In this document: one piece after another, positions 1 through 8,417 of the stretch
Position numbering within the stretch: position 1 is the first letter of the stretch
How the letters are laid out: each line of letters begins with the position of its first letter
Origin: Clostridia bacterium
Lineage (GTDB): Bacteria; Bacillota; Clostridia; UBA1381
DNA: 46,277 bases
Direction of reading: 5' to 3'
NCBI GenBank assembly: GCA_017404065.1
Contig: JAFRDB010000070.1
Coordinates: 1-46,277 of the forward strand
Program-made: the position numbers and the translations under genes
Notes under the pieces: model-generated
What the model was told of the DNA's origin: nothing
Database searches by the model: none
What the model saw: only the letters and a program-made list of their open reading frames with translations

Positions 1-12
1 GATAATTTGTAA

Positions 13-936
13 TTATCCTTTATTGATATTCAGCTTCTTTCGGGGATGTTTCCGCTGTAGAATCTGCTTTTGCTTGGAGGCGGAAACATGGGTGTATATC
101 TCTGTAGTGCGGATGGAGCTGTGTCCTAAAATGGACTGAATATAGCGTATATCGACATCAGCTTCAAGCAGCATGGTCGCAAATGTATGGCGAAACATAT
201 GCGGAGTTATATGCATGCAGTTTTTAATCGTATCGGCATATTTGTTTATCATAAACCGTACTGACTGCTCGGACAGACGATTGGAAAGGCGGTTTACAAA
301 AAAGTATCCGCTGGAGTTTATTTCTGATTCAAATTCCTTGTTGTAGTGTTTGAGCGCAGATAGAACATCCGGAGTACATATTTGTATAATCCGCTCTTTT
401 GCTCCCTTGCCGAATACTTTTATAAAATTGTCTGATAGGTTGACATCATCTGATTTCAAATTACACAGCTCAGATACTCGAAGTCCGGTAGCAAATAATA
501 ATTCTAATACAGCAACATCGCGCAGACTGCATTTTATAGAGTAGCCTGTTTTTGCACTGTTCAGCTCTTTGTAAGCCGCATTTAATATTTTCACTAACAT
601 TTTTTCAGGGATTACCTTAGGCAGAACTACAGGCTCACGCATCTTAAGATTTATTCTATTAAAGGGGTTTTCTGCAATCAGTTCTTCATATGACAGGTAT
701 TCAAAAAAAGCCTTTAGTGTGGCGACTTTGCGTTTTATTGTTTTGGGCTTGTACTGCGGGCGAATACTTTCGATAAAACTGCATATGATGTCTTTTTCAT
801 AGAAACAATGCGGCAAACAGAATGTTTCGTATTGATTTAGATCAATATTGTAAGCTTTTGTTGTTTTTGAGTTCAGTCCTTTTTGAAATTGACAATAGGA
901 AATATATTTTTGTATTAATATAGATAGATTTTTCAT
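13..936 (-). CDS. Tyrosine recombinase / integrase (XerC/D-like)
   Basis: This 307-residue protein is a complete site-specific tyrosine recombinase. An N-terminal SAM-like core-binding domain covers about residues 1-95 and a C-terminal catalytic domain about 110-295. The full catalytic set is visible: R153 (ATGLRVSEL), a beta-hairpin lysine in GKGAKER (about 177), H246-x-x-R249 (HMFRH), H272 (LGHSS) and nucleophile Y281. The start has an AGAGGG ribosome site just upstream. Its 5' end faces a tRNA 3'-end scar about 220 bp away (1156-1183), the usual place for the integrase of a tRNA-targeting integrative element. The element itself would therefore lie mostly to the left of this window. The protein could also act as a Xer-like or phase-variation recombinase, but no inverted repeat pair is visible beside it. 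Confidence 0.93.
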   Translation of the reverse strand: MKNLSILIQKYISYCQFQKGLNSKTTKAYNIDLNQYETFCLPHCFYEKDIICSFIESIRPQYKPKTIKRKVATLKAFFEYLSYEELIAENPFNRINLKMREPVVLPKVIPEKMLVKILNAAYKELNSAKTGYSIKCSLRDVAVLELLFATGLRVSELCNLKSDDVNLSDNFIKVFGKGAKERIIQICTPDVLSALKHYNKEFESEINSSGYFFVNRLSNRLSEQSVRFMINKYADTIKNCMHITPHMFRHTFATMLLEADVDIRYIQSILGHSSIRTTEIYTHVSASKQKQILQRKHPRKKLNINKG

Positions 937-1155
937 GGTGTTAATCCCTCTCGTATTATTTAGACATACATCTATGGGAAATAATTATATAAGAAATAAG
1001 ATTATGTTACAAGATAAAATATCATTATTCATCTGTTATGTTAGGGGAATAGATGAAACTGCACTGATTAATGTTGATATAAGGAATATTGCAAATTTTA
1101 ATGAGTAAAAGTTTAATAGTAACATAATGATGCTATGACATGTATTGCTATTATT

Positions 1156-1183
1156 GTAGGTTTGAGTCCCGCCGGGCGTACCA
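1156..1183 (+). other. tRNA 3'-end fragment, probable att scar
   Basis: The segment reads as a T-arm and acceptor 3' strand. The parts are stem GTAGG, a seven-base loop TTTGAGT, stem CCCGC, acceptor strand CGGGCGT, discriminator A and encoded CCA. No D-arm, anticodon arm or matching 5' acceptor strand lies upstream, so this is not an intact tRNA. A lone tRNA 3' end next to an integrase gene is the expected attR/attL duplication of elements that integrate into tRNA genes. One T-stem pair (A-C) is mismatched. The tRNA identity cannot be decided from this piece. Confidence 0.65.
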
Positions 1184-1211
1184 TAATCGTATCACGAATT
1201 TGATACAATGC

Positions 1212-1236
1212 AAAACCGCAGCAGTGCTGCGGTTTT
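1212..1236 (+). terminator. Rho-independent terminator after tRNA scar
   Basis: A perfect 11-bp stem (AAAACCGCAGC with GCTGCGGTTTT) closes a three-base loop and ends in TTTT. It sits 28 bp after the CCA end, as expected for a tRNA gene's own terminator. This suggests that the DNA to the right is the original chromosomal side of the junction. A smaller dyad, GTATCA-N6-TGATAC (about 1189-1206), lies between the tRNA end and the terminator. Confidence 0.75.
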
Positions 1237-1295
1237 GGCGTATTCGGGCAAATTTTTTGCAGCTAAAAACAGCCCATTTTTAAAGCAATGACCGC

Positions 1296-1410
1296 AGCAG
1301 GGGTCCCCCCTATAATAATTTCGATTAATGGTAGTCCCCCCCTTGAAATAATTTCGATTAATTGTTGGTACCCCCTGAAATTCACTAAAATATGGTTTTG
1401 ATTAATTGTA
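1296..1410. repeat. Short direct repeats (iteron-like), possible IS end
   Basis: The 15-mer ATAATTTCGATTAAT occurs at 1315-1329 and again at 1348-1362. A third diverged copy (TTTGATTAATTG) follows near 1395. The repeats are interleaved with C-tracts (TCCCCCC). Multiple transposase-binding repeats with this look occur at the ends of IS21-type elements, but no transposase is present, so the assignment is weak. No credible gene lies between 937 and 1561. Apart from the tRNA scar and terminator, the rest of that stretch is AT-rich and featureless. Confidence 0.4.
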
Positions 1411-1561
1411 TAAAAACGTTGTCGAATAGTCGTCAAGCAGATGCATTGCCTATTCATTAATATGCACAAACCTATTCCTTTTATTTCCCTATATATTCTA
1501 CCTTTTAGCCGATTGATAACATCTCAATTATACGGTAATATGTCACGATGGGTGATATATT

Positions 1562-1861
1562 ATGGAAGGCAATATTGTAATGATAAGTATTGATAAGCTG
1601 GTCGATTTTTCAGACCATCCATATAAGGTGCTTGACGACGAGGCTATGGACGAGTTATGCGAGAGTATCAGAATAGTAGGCGTACTTGTGCCGATAATTG
1701 TAAGGACAGCAGAGGACGGAAGGTATGAGATAATCTCTGGACACCGGAGGAAAAGAGCCTGCGAAAGAGAGGGGATAGGAACTATTATTGCTTGTGTACT
1801 TGCGATAGCACTCCTTCTCACGAAGCCATCTTTAACAATCAGCACTTGTAAATATTGGTAG
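1562..1861 (+). pseudogene. Truncated ParB/Srx N-terminal domain protein
   Basis: The first ~75 residues match the ParB N-terminal nuclease-like domain. A VxxxxDFSDHPYKVLDDE segment is followed by ELCESIRIVGVLVPIIVR and the box-II motif YEIISGHRRKRACEREG. ParB-like proteins of mobile elements usually continue with a helix-turn-helix region for 200 or more residues. Here the reading frame drifts after GIGTI into unrelated hydrophobic residues (about 77-99) and stops. The ORF lacks a clear ribosome site. It is best read as a fragment left by a deletion or frameshift in a plasmid- or ICE-type ParB gene, in keeping with the mobile-element debris around it. Confidence 0.6.
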
Positions 1862-1887
1862 GATATTGTTGATGTACATATATGTAT

Positions 1888-2736
1888 TCATACTTGTTGA
1901 GCATTTTTTAAAGACTTAAGGTATTTTTTTGTGGACATGCCATATTCTTTTTTGAAGCAGCGGAGAAAATAGTTATAATCTGAAAAGCCAACAGCGTCTG
2001 CTACCTCGGCGACTGACATATCAGTGTTTTTTATAAGCTGACGGGATACTTCAAGCCTGCGTCGGCGGATAAAGGATGCGATGCCACCGTTCTGATACTC
2101 GCTCATAAGCTTATACAGCTTTGTGCGGCTGATACTGAACTCACGGCAGAGTCGTTCTACCGATAAAGACTCACTTATGTGCTCATCAATATAACTTTCT
2201 ATTGGCTCAATAAGCCGCTTTCCGGAAAGTTGAACCATTCCCTTTAAATGGATATATTCTGTTAAGGCATCAAGTATATTTGCAGCGGCGCGTATCTGCC
2301 GGTCACTTCGATATTTTATTTTTTTGATTTTTTCATATACATTCTCAGACATATGGTATTCTCTACATAACTCCTCGAGTTTAATTTGCGATTCATTCTT
2401 ATCCTTATTCCCTAAGACCTGACCAAACATCATATAGCCTATTACATTGTCATTTTCAATTATTGGAGCAACGGCTTCTGTAAGTCCGGAATGGCATTTG
2501 TATATGTATAGTTTTTTTTGGGCTCTGCATTTTTCTAATGAATTTTTATCGCTGATTTTGCATTTTTTATCAAATTCGGCGTTTTTTCTCATACATAGAC
2601 AAAATGTTTCTTTGTTATTGGGATAGGAGATGAGCCGATTACAGTCCTTGTCATATAAAGCGATTCTTATTCCTGTAAGAATATAAAAGTCCTCCATAAG
2701 CTCAATTAGATCCTTATCATGAAATAAAAGTGCCAT
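1888..2736 (-). CDS. AraC-family regulator with PocR sensory domain
   Basis: The 282-residue protein has an N-terminal PocR-type ligand-binding domain (about 1-165) and a C-terminal AraC double helix-turn-helix (about 182-278). The PocR signature is the cysteine-rich run FCLCMRKN..C..C followed by YKCHSGLTEAVAPI and GYMMFGQVL. The AraC signature is VERLCREFSISRTKLYKLM and VAEVADAVGFSDYNYFLRCFKKEYG. PocR domains are thought to sense small hydrocarbon-like ligands, including sugar or diol metabolites. The gene diverges from the sugar operon starting at 2848 across a ~110-bp shared promoter region, so it is most likely that operon's local activator. Its ribosome site is GAGGTGAAA just before the ATG. 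Confidence 0.88.
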   Translation of the reverse strand: MALLFHDKDLIELMEDFYILTGIRIALYDKDCNRLISYPNNKETFCLCMRKNAEFDKKCKISDKNSLEKCRAQKKLYIYKCHSGLTEAVAPIIENDNVIGYMMFGQVLGNKDKNESQIKLEELCREYHMSENVYEKIKKIKYRSDRQIRAAANILDALTEYIHLKGMVQLSGKRLIEPIESYIDEHISESLSVERLCREFSISRTKLYKLMSEYQNGGIASFIRRRRLEVSRQLIKNTDMSVAEVADAVGFSDYNYFLRCFKKEYGMSTKKYLKSLKNAQQV

Positions 2737-2847
2737 AAAAATTTCACCTCGGTACGAATTTACAGTTTTTTGGTATGTTATTATATATAATTATATCACA
2801 GTTTCTGATAAAATCAAGATATAAAAATGGAATTGGAGGATTTGGCA
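2737..2847. promoter_or_regulatory. Divergent promoter region, regulator / sugar operon
   Basis: This AT-rich 110-bp gap separates the AraC gene from the catabolic operon. It contains TATATAATTATAT-type stretches suited to -10 elements on both strands, with no unambiguous -35 partner. The ribosome site GGAGG at 2835-2839 fixes the first operon gene's start at the ATG at 2848. An in-frame ATG at 2827 lies before that site and is not preferred. Confidence 0.5.
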
Positions 2848-4251
2848 ATGAAAAAACAAACATTTGCTTTATATTTTGGCAACCGCGGGTTTATGCCGGC
2901 AGAGCTTATAGAAGGAGCGCGCGATGATATGGTCAAGGCGGTGACAGAAGCCGGATATGACTACATCATGCCGGACAAAAACGCAACCCGCTACGGAGCT
3001 GTTGAAACACGCGATGAGGGCAGGGTATATGCGGCATGGCTCAAAGAACATGAGGGTGAATATGACGGAGTTATACTGTGTATGCCGATATTCGTTGATG
3101 AGAACGGAGCGATCACAGCGTTGCAGGATGCGGGTGTGCCGATACTTATGCAGGCATATCCGGACGAGATCGGCAAAATGGACTTTGCGCGCCGGCGTGA
3201 TGCGTACTGCGGAAAGTTCTCGGTTACTGATGTGTTTGAGCAGTACCGTGTACCGTATACGATTATGAAACCGCATGTGGTACATCCGCTCTCAGAGGAG
3301 TTTAAGCAGAATTTGAAGGACTTTGCGGGCGTATGCCGCGTGGTCAAGGGTATGAAGCGGTTTAATATCGGTTGTATTGGTGCGAGAACTACTGCATTCA
3401 AGACGGTCCGCTTTGACGAGCTTACCATGCAGCGGCACGGGATCAATGTTGAAAGCTTTGATCTTTCGGAGCTGTTTGAGCTTGTACGCTCAAAGAGTGA
3501 TACAGACAACGCAGTCCTTGAAAAGAAAAAGGCACTTGAGGCATATACGGATTTCACCAATGTGCCGGAGGATAAAAAGCTTATGCTTTCAAAGATAAGC
3601 GTAGTTATAGATGAATACATAGAGGAATATCATCTTGACGCGATAGCTCTAAGATGCTGGAACGAGATGGAGACATATTTAAGAGTTTGCCCGTGCGTTC
3701 TTTTAAGTGAATTAAATGACAGAGGCATAACCGCGTCATGCGAGATAGATATGTGTTCTGCGATCACAATGCGTGCGCTGTCGCTTGCTACCGAGGGCGC
3801 GGCGGCATGTCTTGACTGGAACAATAACTACGGTGACGATCCGGATAAGGTTATCCTGTTCCACTGCGGCTCGACGGCGCAGTCGCTTATGAAGGAGAAG
3901 GGAACACTAACATCACATAAGATGTTCGATAAGACCGATCCGGGCAGCGGTTGGGGAACGAACGAGGGGCGGATAGCGTCATTCCCGATGACATTCTCAA
4001 ACTGCAAGACCGAGGACGGAAAGATAACTATCTATTTCAGTGAGGGTGAGTTTACCGATGACGATATAGAGCCGGCATTCTTCGGCTGCGGCGGAGTTGC
4101 AAAGATAGACGGACTCCAGGACAAGCTGATATGTCTTGCAAGAGGTGGCTTCAAGCATCATACCACAGTTGCCAACGGACATGTTAAGGCGATTCTTGAG
4201 GAAGCATTCAAATACTATCTGGGATATGATGTTGTGAGTATAGAGGGCTGA
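2848..4251 (+). CDS. L-fucose isomerase-like protein
   Basis: This 467-residue protein belongs to the L-fucose/L-arabinose isomerase superfamily, which interconverts an aldose and its ketose using a bound divalent metal. Recognisable segments are the Rossmann-like N-terminal half (VILCMPIFVDENGA) and the active-site region RCWNEMETYLRVCPC...CEIDMCSAITM, where the glutamate and aspartate are the likely metal ligands. A C-terminal FHCGSTAQSLM segment follows. It is shorter than classical FucI (~590 residues) and resembles the shorter, poorly characterised group. The start at 2848 follows GGAGG by 8 nt. It leads a tight operon with an FGGY kinase 3 nt downstream, the classic isomerase-kinase pair. 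The substrate sugar is not certain; a deoxyhexose or pentose is likely. Confidence 0.85.
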   Translation: MKKQTFALYFGNRGFMPAELIEGARDDMVKAVTEAGYDYIMPDKNATRYGAVETRDEGRVYAAWLKEHEGEYDGVILCMPIFVDENGAITALQDAGVPILMQAYPDEIGKMDFARRRDAYCGKFSVTDVFEQYRVPYTIMKPHVVHPLSEEFKQNLKDFAGVCRVVKGMKRFNIGCIGARTTAFKTVRFDELTMQRHGINVESFDLSELFELVRSKSDTDNAVLEKKKALEAYTDFTNVPEDKKLMLSKISVVIDEYIEEYHLDAIALRCWNEMETYLRVCPCVLLSELNDRGITASCEIDMCSAITMRALSLATEGAAACLDWNNNYGDDPDKVILFHCGSTAQSLMKEKGTLTSHKMFDKTDPGSGWGTNEGRIASFPMTFSNCKTEDGKITIYFSEGEFTDDDIEPAFFGCGGVAKIDGLQDKLICLARGGFKHHTTVANGHVKAILEEAFKYYLGYDVVSIEG

Positions 4252-4254
4252 TAT

Positions 4255-5727
4255 ATGTATATAGGCGGACTTGATGTTGGTACGACCGGATGCAAGCTCT
4301 CGGTTTGTGATGATAATGGAAAGTTTATATATAACTCATATAAGGAATATGAGGCTGACCGCTATGGAGGCGTGCATGAAATAGACGCGGAGCTTATATT
4401 TGACGCTGTATGCGGCGTCTTACGCGATACGGCGGCTAAATATGAGCTGAAGGCAATAGGTGTTACGACCTTTGGCGAGACCTTTACGGCGCTTGATGAG
4501 GACGACAGACCGCTCTTGCCGTCAATGTTGTATACCGATCCGCGCGGTGGTGAGGAAACAAAGGAATTGTGTGAAAAGCTCGGTGAGAAGGCTATCATTG
4601 ATATAGCAGGAGTAAAGCCGAACAGTATGTACAGTATACCTAAAATAATGTGGATAAAAAAGCACAAGCCGCAGGTATATAATAATATACAGCGCATCAT
4701 GCTCATGGAGGACTATATCGTATATATGCTGACGGGAACAGCGCAGATAGACTATTCCTTGGCGGCAAGGACAATGGGGCTCGATATACGGAAAAAGTGC
4801 TGGAGCAAGGAGATATTTGATGCGGCGGGTATAGATGTGTCACTTATGTCTGAGCCTGTCAGAACAGGCACGATTGCCGGGATAATAAAGCCGGAGCTTG
4901 CTAAATTGCTGGGTATAGAATATGATATACATATAGTAAGCGGCTGTCATGATCAGGTGGCGGCGTGTATAGGCTCGGGTGTATTTGAACCGGGCGAGGC
5001 AGTGGACGGAACAGGAACGGTAGAATGTATAACACCTGTTTTTGACGGTATACCCGACAGCTCTGAGTTTTACGATAAGGGCTACTGTGCGGTCCCATAT
5101 GTATTTGATAATACCTATGTATGCTATGCATTCTCATTCACCGGAGGCGCAGCTGCAAAATGGTTCCGCGACAATTTTGGTAAGGACAAGTCTTATAAAA
5201 AGCTTGATGAGAGCGCGGGGGAAGACCCGACGGGTATACTGATAATGCCGCATTTTGCCGGAGCTGCGACACCGTATATGGACAGCGGCTCAAAGGCGGC
5301 AATAATCGGACTCACGCTCGAGCATACGGCAGCGGATGTGTATAAGGCTGTTATGGAGGGAGTAACCTACGAAATACTCCTTAACCTCAGTCAGCTTGAA
5401 AGTTTCGGCATAAGACCGGAAAAACTGTACGCAACCGGAGGCGGTGCGCGCAGCCGTGTGTGGCTTGGAATAAAGGCTGATATTTTAAACCGTCCCATAA
5501 CCGCGCTTGCGGCGGAGGAGGTCGGCGCATGCGGGACCTGTATGCTTGCGGCAACGGCTATAGGGATATATAAGAATCTGATATCAGCAAAAAAGGTATT
5601 TGTAAAAGAGGGTGATACATTCCTTCCGGATAAAGAGAAAACAGCACAGTACAAACAGTTGTATGGGGCATATACAGGAATATATGCGCCTGTACGCAAA
5701 ATTGTAAAGGAGGCAAACTATGAATAA
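4255..5727 (+). CDS. FGGY-family carbohydrate kinase
   Basis: The 490-residue protein is an ATP-dependent sugar kinase of the FGGY family (xylulo-, rhamnulo- and fuculokinase group). The N-terminal phosphate-binding motif is GGLDVGTTGCKLSV. The catalytic-base region lies around SGCHDQVAACIGSG, and the C-terminal ATP-binding motif is LYATGGGARSRVWLGIKADI. Length is normal for the family. It should phosphorylate the ketose made by the preceding isomerase to a ketose-1- or 5-phosphate for the downstream aldolases. It begins 3 nt after the isomerase stop and overlaps the next gene's start by 8 nt, so the three are co-translated. The exact sugar cannot be read from sequence alone. Confidence 0.92.
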   Translation: MYIGGLDVGTTGCKLSVCDDNGKFIYNSYKEYEADRYGGVHEIDAELIFDAVCGVLRDTAAKYELKAIGVTTFGETFTALDEDDRPLLPSMLYTDPRGGEETKELCEKLGEKAIIDIAGVKPNSMYSIPKIMWIKKHKPQVYNNIQRIMLMEDYIVYMLTGTAQIDYSLAARTMGLDIRKKCWSKEIFDAAGIDVSLMSEPVRTGTIAGIIKPELAKLLGIEYDIHIVSGCHDQVAACIGSGVFEPGEAVDGTGTVECITPVFDGIPDSSEFYDKGYCAVPYVFDNTYVCYAFSFTGGAAAKWFRDNFGKDKSYKKLDESAGEDPTGILIMPHFAGAATPYMDSGSKAAIIGLTLEHTAADVYKAVMEGVTYEILLNLSQLESFGIRPEKLYATGGGARSRVWLGIKADILNRPITALAAEEVGACGTCMLAATAIGIYKNLISAKKVFVKEGDTFLPDKEKTAQYKQLYGAYTGIYAPVRKIVKEANYE

Positions 5728-6700
5728 ATATATAGGTCAGCCGCTTCAGCTTTATGGTGTTGAGGAAATGCGGCTTGTAGGAGGAAAAGGTGACGGAATG
5801 AGGATACTGAATGTCAGAAATGACGAGGGATTGCAATTTGTTATTTCACTTGACCGCTGCGGGGATATATCGAGATTGTCTTTCAAGGGAGACAATTTTG
5901 GCTATTTTTCTCCATGCGGTTATGTGTCTCCGCAATACTATGACGGTAAGGGTAAAGGTTTTCTGAAATCTTTTACAGCAGGATTTTTTACGACCTGCGG
6001 ACTTACAGCCGTTGGCAAGCCTTGTACGGATAATGGCGTGGAGCTGCCGCTGCATGGAACTATATCCAATACACCTTGTGAGAGCTATGCTTATTGGTCG
6101 GACTGCGGTGTGATACATATTAAGCTTATGATAAGAGATGCGGCAATGTGTTCTCATAAGCTCTTGCTTGAAAGAGAATATATATGCAGCATACATAAAA
6201 ATGTGCTTACAGTCAAAGACCGCGTTAAAAATATCGGTTATGACGAAGCCCCGTTTGAGATATTATATCACTGTAACATGGGATATCCTTTGCTTTCGGA
6301 AAATGCTGTTCTGAAAATACCTTCAACAGAGGTAAAGCCGAGGAATGAACACGCAGCGGAAGGAATAGAAAATTGTCTTATTATGGAACCGCCACAGCGA
6401 GGATATGAGGAAAAGTGCTATTATCACACTATGAACGGAAAGACAAAGGTATCAATATTCAATCCCGATATAGGCAAGGGGCTTAATATTCGATACGATG
6501 CGTCTGCGCTGAAATGTTTCACTGAGTGGAAGATGATGGGTGAATATGAATATGTTCTTGGTCTTGAGCCGGGAAATTGTCTGCCGGACGGTCGTGATGT
6601 TATGAGAAAGACCGGAATGCTTGAGATAATAAAACCGGAAGAGACACGGGAATACAGCGTTACATTTGAATTTACGGAGGACAATAAACATGTTGGTTGA
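5720..6700 (+). CDS. DUF4432 aldose-1-epimerase-like protein
   Basis: This 326-residue protein matches the DUF4432 group of galactose-mutarotase-like beta-sandwich proteins. It shows the LDRCGDISRLSFKGDNFGYFSPCG start, the central AGFFTTCGLTAVG...PLHGTISNTPC segment with the conserved histidine, and FEILYHCNMGYPLL. These proteins are usually encoded with sugar isomerases and kinases and probably interconvert anomers of the imported sugar so that the isomerase gets the right form. There is no signal peptide, so it acts in the cytoplasm. The ATG overlaps the kinase stop, and its own end overlaps the next gene by 11 nt. Confidence 0.8.
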   Translation: MNKYIGQPLQLYGVEEMRLVGGKGDGMRILNVRNDEGLQFVISLDRCGDISRLSFKGDNFGYFSPCGYVSPQYYDGKGKGFLKSFTAGFFTTCGLTAVGKPCTDNGVELPLHGTISNTPCESYAYWSDCGVIHIKLMIRDAAMCSHKLLLEREYICSIHKNVLTVKDRVKNIGYDEAPFEILYHCNMGYPLLSENAVLKIPSTEVKPRNEHAAEGIENCLIMEPPQRGYEEKCYYHTMNGKTKVSIFNPDIGKGLNIRYDASALKCFTEWKMMGEYEYVLGLEPGNCLPDGRDVMRKTGMLEIIKPEETREYSVTFEFTEDNKHVG

Positions 6701-7520
6701 TTTAAAGGAAATATTAAAGATAGCCGAGGAAAACAAAAGTGCGATAGGCTCTTTCAATACTCCGAACTATACGAGTCTGAAGGCGGTGATAGACGCTGCG
6801 GAAGAGCTTGAGCAGCCTGTCATCATAACACATGCGCAGCTGCATGAGGAAATGGGATTATGCAAAATGGAAGAGATAGCGCCGATAATGCTTTTTGCGG
6901 CGGAGAGGGCAAAGATCCCGGTATGCCTGCACCTTGACCACGGCACAGATCTTGATTATGTTAAACGAAGCATGAAGCTGGGCTTTACATCCGTAATGTA
7001 TGACGGCTCGGAGCTTACTGAGGCGGAGAATTTTAAAAACACCGCGCTTGTTGTTAAGTGGGCGCATGAAGCGGGCATATCAGTGGAAGGCGAGATAGGT
7101 ACAATGGGCGCAAGGGAGCGCATAAGCACAGATAACGGTAGTATATATACAGAGCCTGATGAAGCGCGCGAATTTGCGGAGAAAACCGGAATAGACGCTC
7201 TTGCTTGCGCATTCGGGGCCGCGCATGGAGTATATGCAAAAGAACCTAAGCTTGACTTTGACAGGCTTGATAAGATAAGACAGGCTGTGTCTGTTCCTCT
7301 CGTTATGCACGGCGGAAGCGGAGTGAGTGATGATGATTTCCGGCACGTTATCAAAAATGGTATACGCAAGGTGAATTATTATACATATATGGCTATGGCA
7401 GGCGGCAAGGCGGTAAGGGAATTGTCGGATATGACATATTTTCATGATATTGAGCTTGCGGGGCTGATTGCAATGAAGGCAGATGTGAAACACGCGATCA
7501 GTGTGTTCTCGTGTAAATGA
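6690..7520 (+). CDS. Class II (FbaA/GatY-type) aldolase, copy 1
   Basis: This 276-residue protein is a zinc-dependent class II aldolase that would split a ketose phosphate into dihydroxyacetone phosphate and an aldehyde. The catalytic aspartate and zinc ligands are visible: D83 and H84 in HLDHGTD, H179 in GAAHGVY and H207 in VMHGGSG. The VEGEIG motif is near residue 132. The start was set at 6690, 9 nt after GGAGG; a longer reading from 6666 lacks a ribosome site. The phosphate- and substrate-binding segment reads KVNYYTYMA instead of the usual N-[IV]-x-T-[DE]. This suggests a substrate unlike fructose-1,6-bisphosphate, perhaps a 6-deoxyketose-1-phosphate. Its 31-bp-distant neighbour is a paralogue. 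Confidence 0.88.
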   Translation: MLVDLKEILKIAEENKSAIGSFNTPNYTSLKAVIDAAEELEQPVIITHAQLHEEMGLCKMEEIAPIMLFAAERAKIPVCLHLDHGTDLDYVKRSMKLGFTSVMYDGSELTEAENFKNTALVVKWAHEAGISVEGEIGTMGARERISTDNGSIYTEPDEAREFAEKTGIDALACAFGAAHGVYAKEPKLDFDRLDKIRQAVSVPLVMHGGSGVSDDDFRHVIKNGIRKVNYYTYMAMAGGKAVRELSDMTYFHDIELAGLIAMKADVKHAISVFSCK

Positions 7521-7540
7521 TCGGACGGAGGTAAATTTAA

Positions 7541-8377
7541 ATGCTTGTTAATTTAAACAGGGTATTAAAACAGGCGCAGCGGGAGCATTATGCCGTAGGC
7601 TTATTTAATACCACTGATACGGATATGCTCGAGGCTGCCATATCGGCAGCGGAGGAGATGAATTCACCTATAATAATCGGCACTGCCGAGGTGCTCTTGC
7701 CATACGGCGATCTTAAGCTGATAGCGCCCGGACTTATAAACGCCGCAAAACGCGCATCGGTGCCGGTAGTTGTACATTATGATCATGGGCTGACTATGGA
7801 TAGATGCGTGGAGGCACTTCACGCGGGGTTCACAAGCATAATGTTTGACGGATCTGCGGGTGATCCTGATGCAAATATCCGCGATACCCGCAACATGGTG
7901 AATATGGCGCATTACAGAGGCGCGACGGTTGAGGGTGAGATAGGTCATGTCGGAGTTGCGGCAACAGGCGATAATGAAACAGCGGATATGTATACCACGC
8001 CGGAAGAGGCTGTAGCGTTCGTAAAAGCTACGGGAGTGGACGCATTGGCAGTTGCGATAGGAACAGCGCACGGCGCGTACAAAACAAAGCCGAAGCTTGA
8101 TATAGAGCGGCTAAAACAGATAAGAGCTGTGGTAAGTACCCCGTTGGTACTTCATGGCGGCTCAGGCCTTTCAGATGATGATTTTAAACAAACGATCGCA
8201 AACGGTATAGCTAAGGTCAACATTTTTACCGATCTTTGCATAGCGGGTGAGCACGCATCAAAAGAAAGCATCGAAATGGGTCAGAGCTATCTGGATATGC
8301 GTAATAACAGAGTTGAAGAGATAAAGGAAGCTATAAAGAAAAAACTGCAATTATTCGGCTCGGCAGGGAAAGCTTGA
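7541..8377 (+). CDS. Class II (FbaA/GatY-type) aldolase, copy 2
   Basis: This is a second class II aldolase of 278 residues. D81 and H82 lie in HYDHGLT, H177 in GTAHGAY and H205 in VLHGGSG, with VEGEIGHVG at about 130. The substrate loop KVNIFTDL keeps the canonical N-x-x-T-D pattern, unlike the upstream copy. It is co-directional with the preceding aldolase and has GGAGG 9 nt before its ATG. Two paralogues side by side imply either two ketose phosphates, or a hetero-oligomer in which one subunit is specialised. The sequence does not decide between these. Confidence 0.88.
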   Translation: MLVNLNRVLKQAQREHYAVGLFNTTDTDMLEAAISAAEEMNSPIIIGTAEVLLPYGDLKLIAPGLINAAKRASVPVVVHYDHGLTMDRCVEALHAGFTSIMFDGSAGDPDANIRDTRNMVNMAHYRGATVEGEIGHVGVAATGDNETADMYTTPEEAVAFVKATGVDALAVAIGTAHGAYKTKPKLDIERLKQIRAVVSTPLVLHGGSGLSDDDFKQTIANGIAKVNIFTDLCIAGEHASKESIEMGQSYLDMRNNRVEEIKEAIKKKLQLFGSAGKA

Positions 8378-8417
8378 TTTTAAGACGTTTTCAGTATAAA
8401 TACGGAGGCATATAAAA

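Noticed and set aside
1156-1183. Complete tRNA gene
   Set aside because: Only the T-arm and acceptor 3' strand can be drawn; no D-arm, anticodon arm or 5' acceptor strand precedes it.
1263-1469. Minus-strand 68-codon ORF over the repeat cluster
   Set aside because: Composition is driven by the direct repeats (IIEIIIGG-type); no ribosome site or family match was seen.
1543-1845. Minus-strand 100-codon ORF
   Set aside because: It is the complement of the ParB fragment, which has recognisable motifs on the plus strand; the minus frame is low-complexity Ser/Ile.
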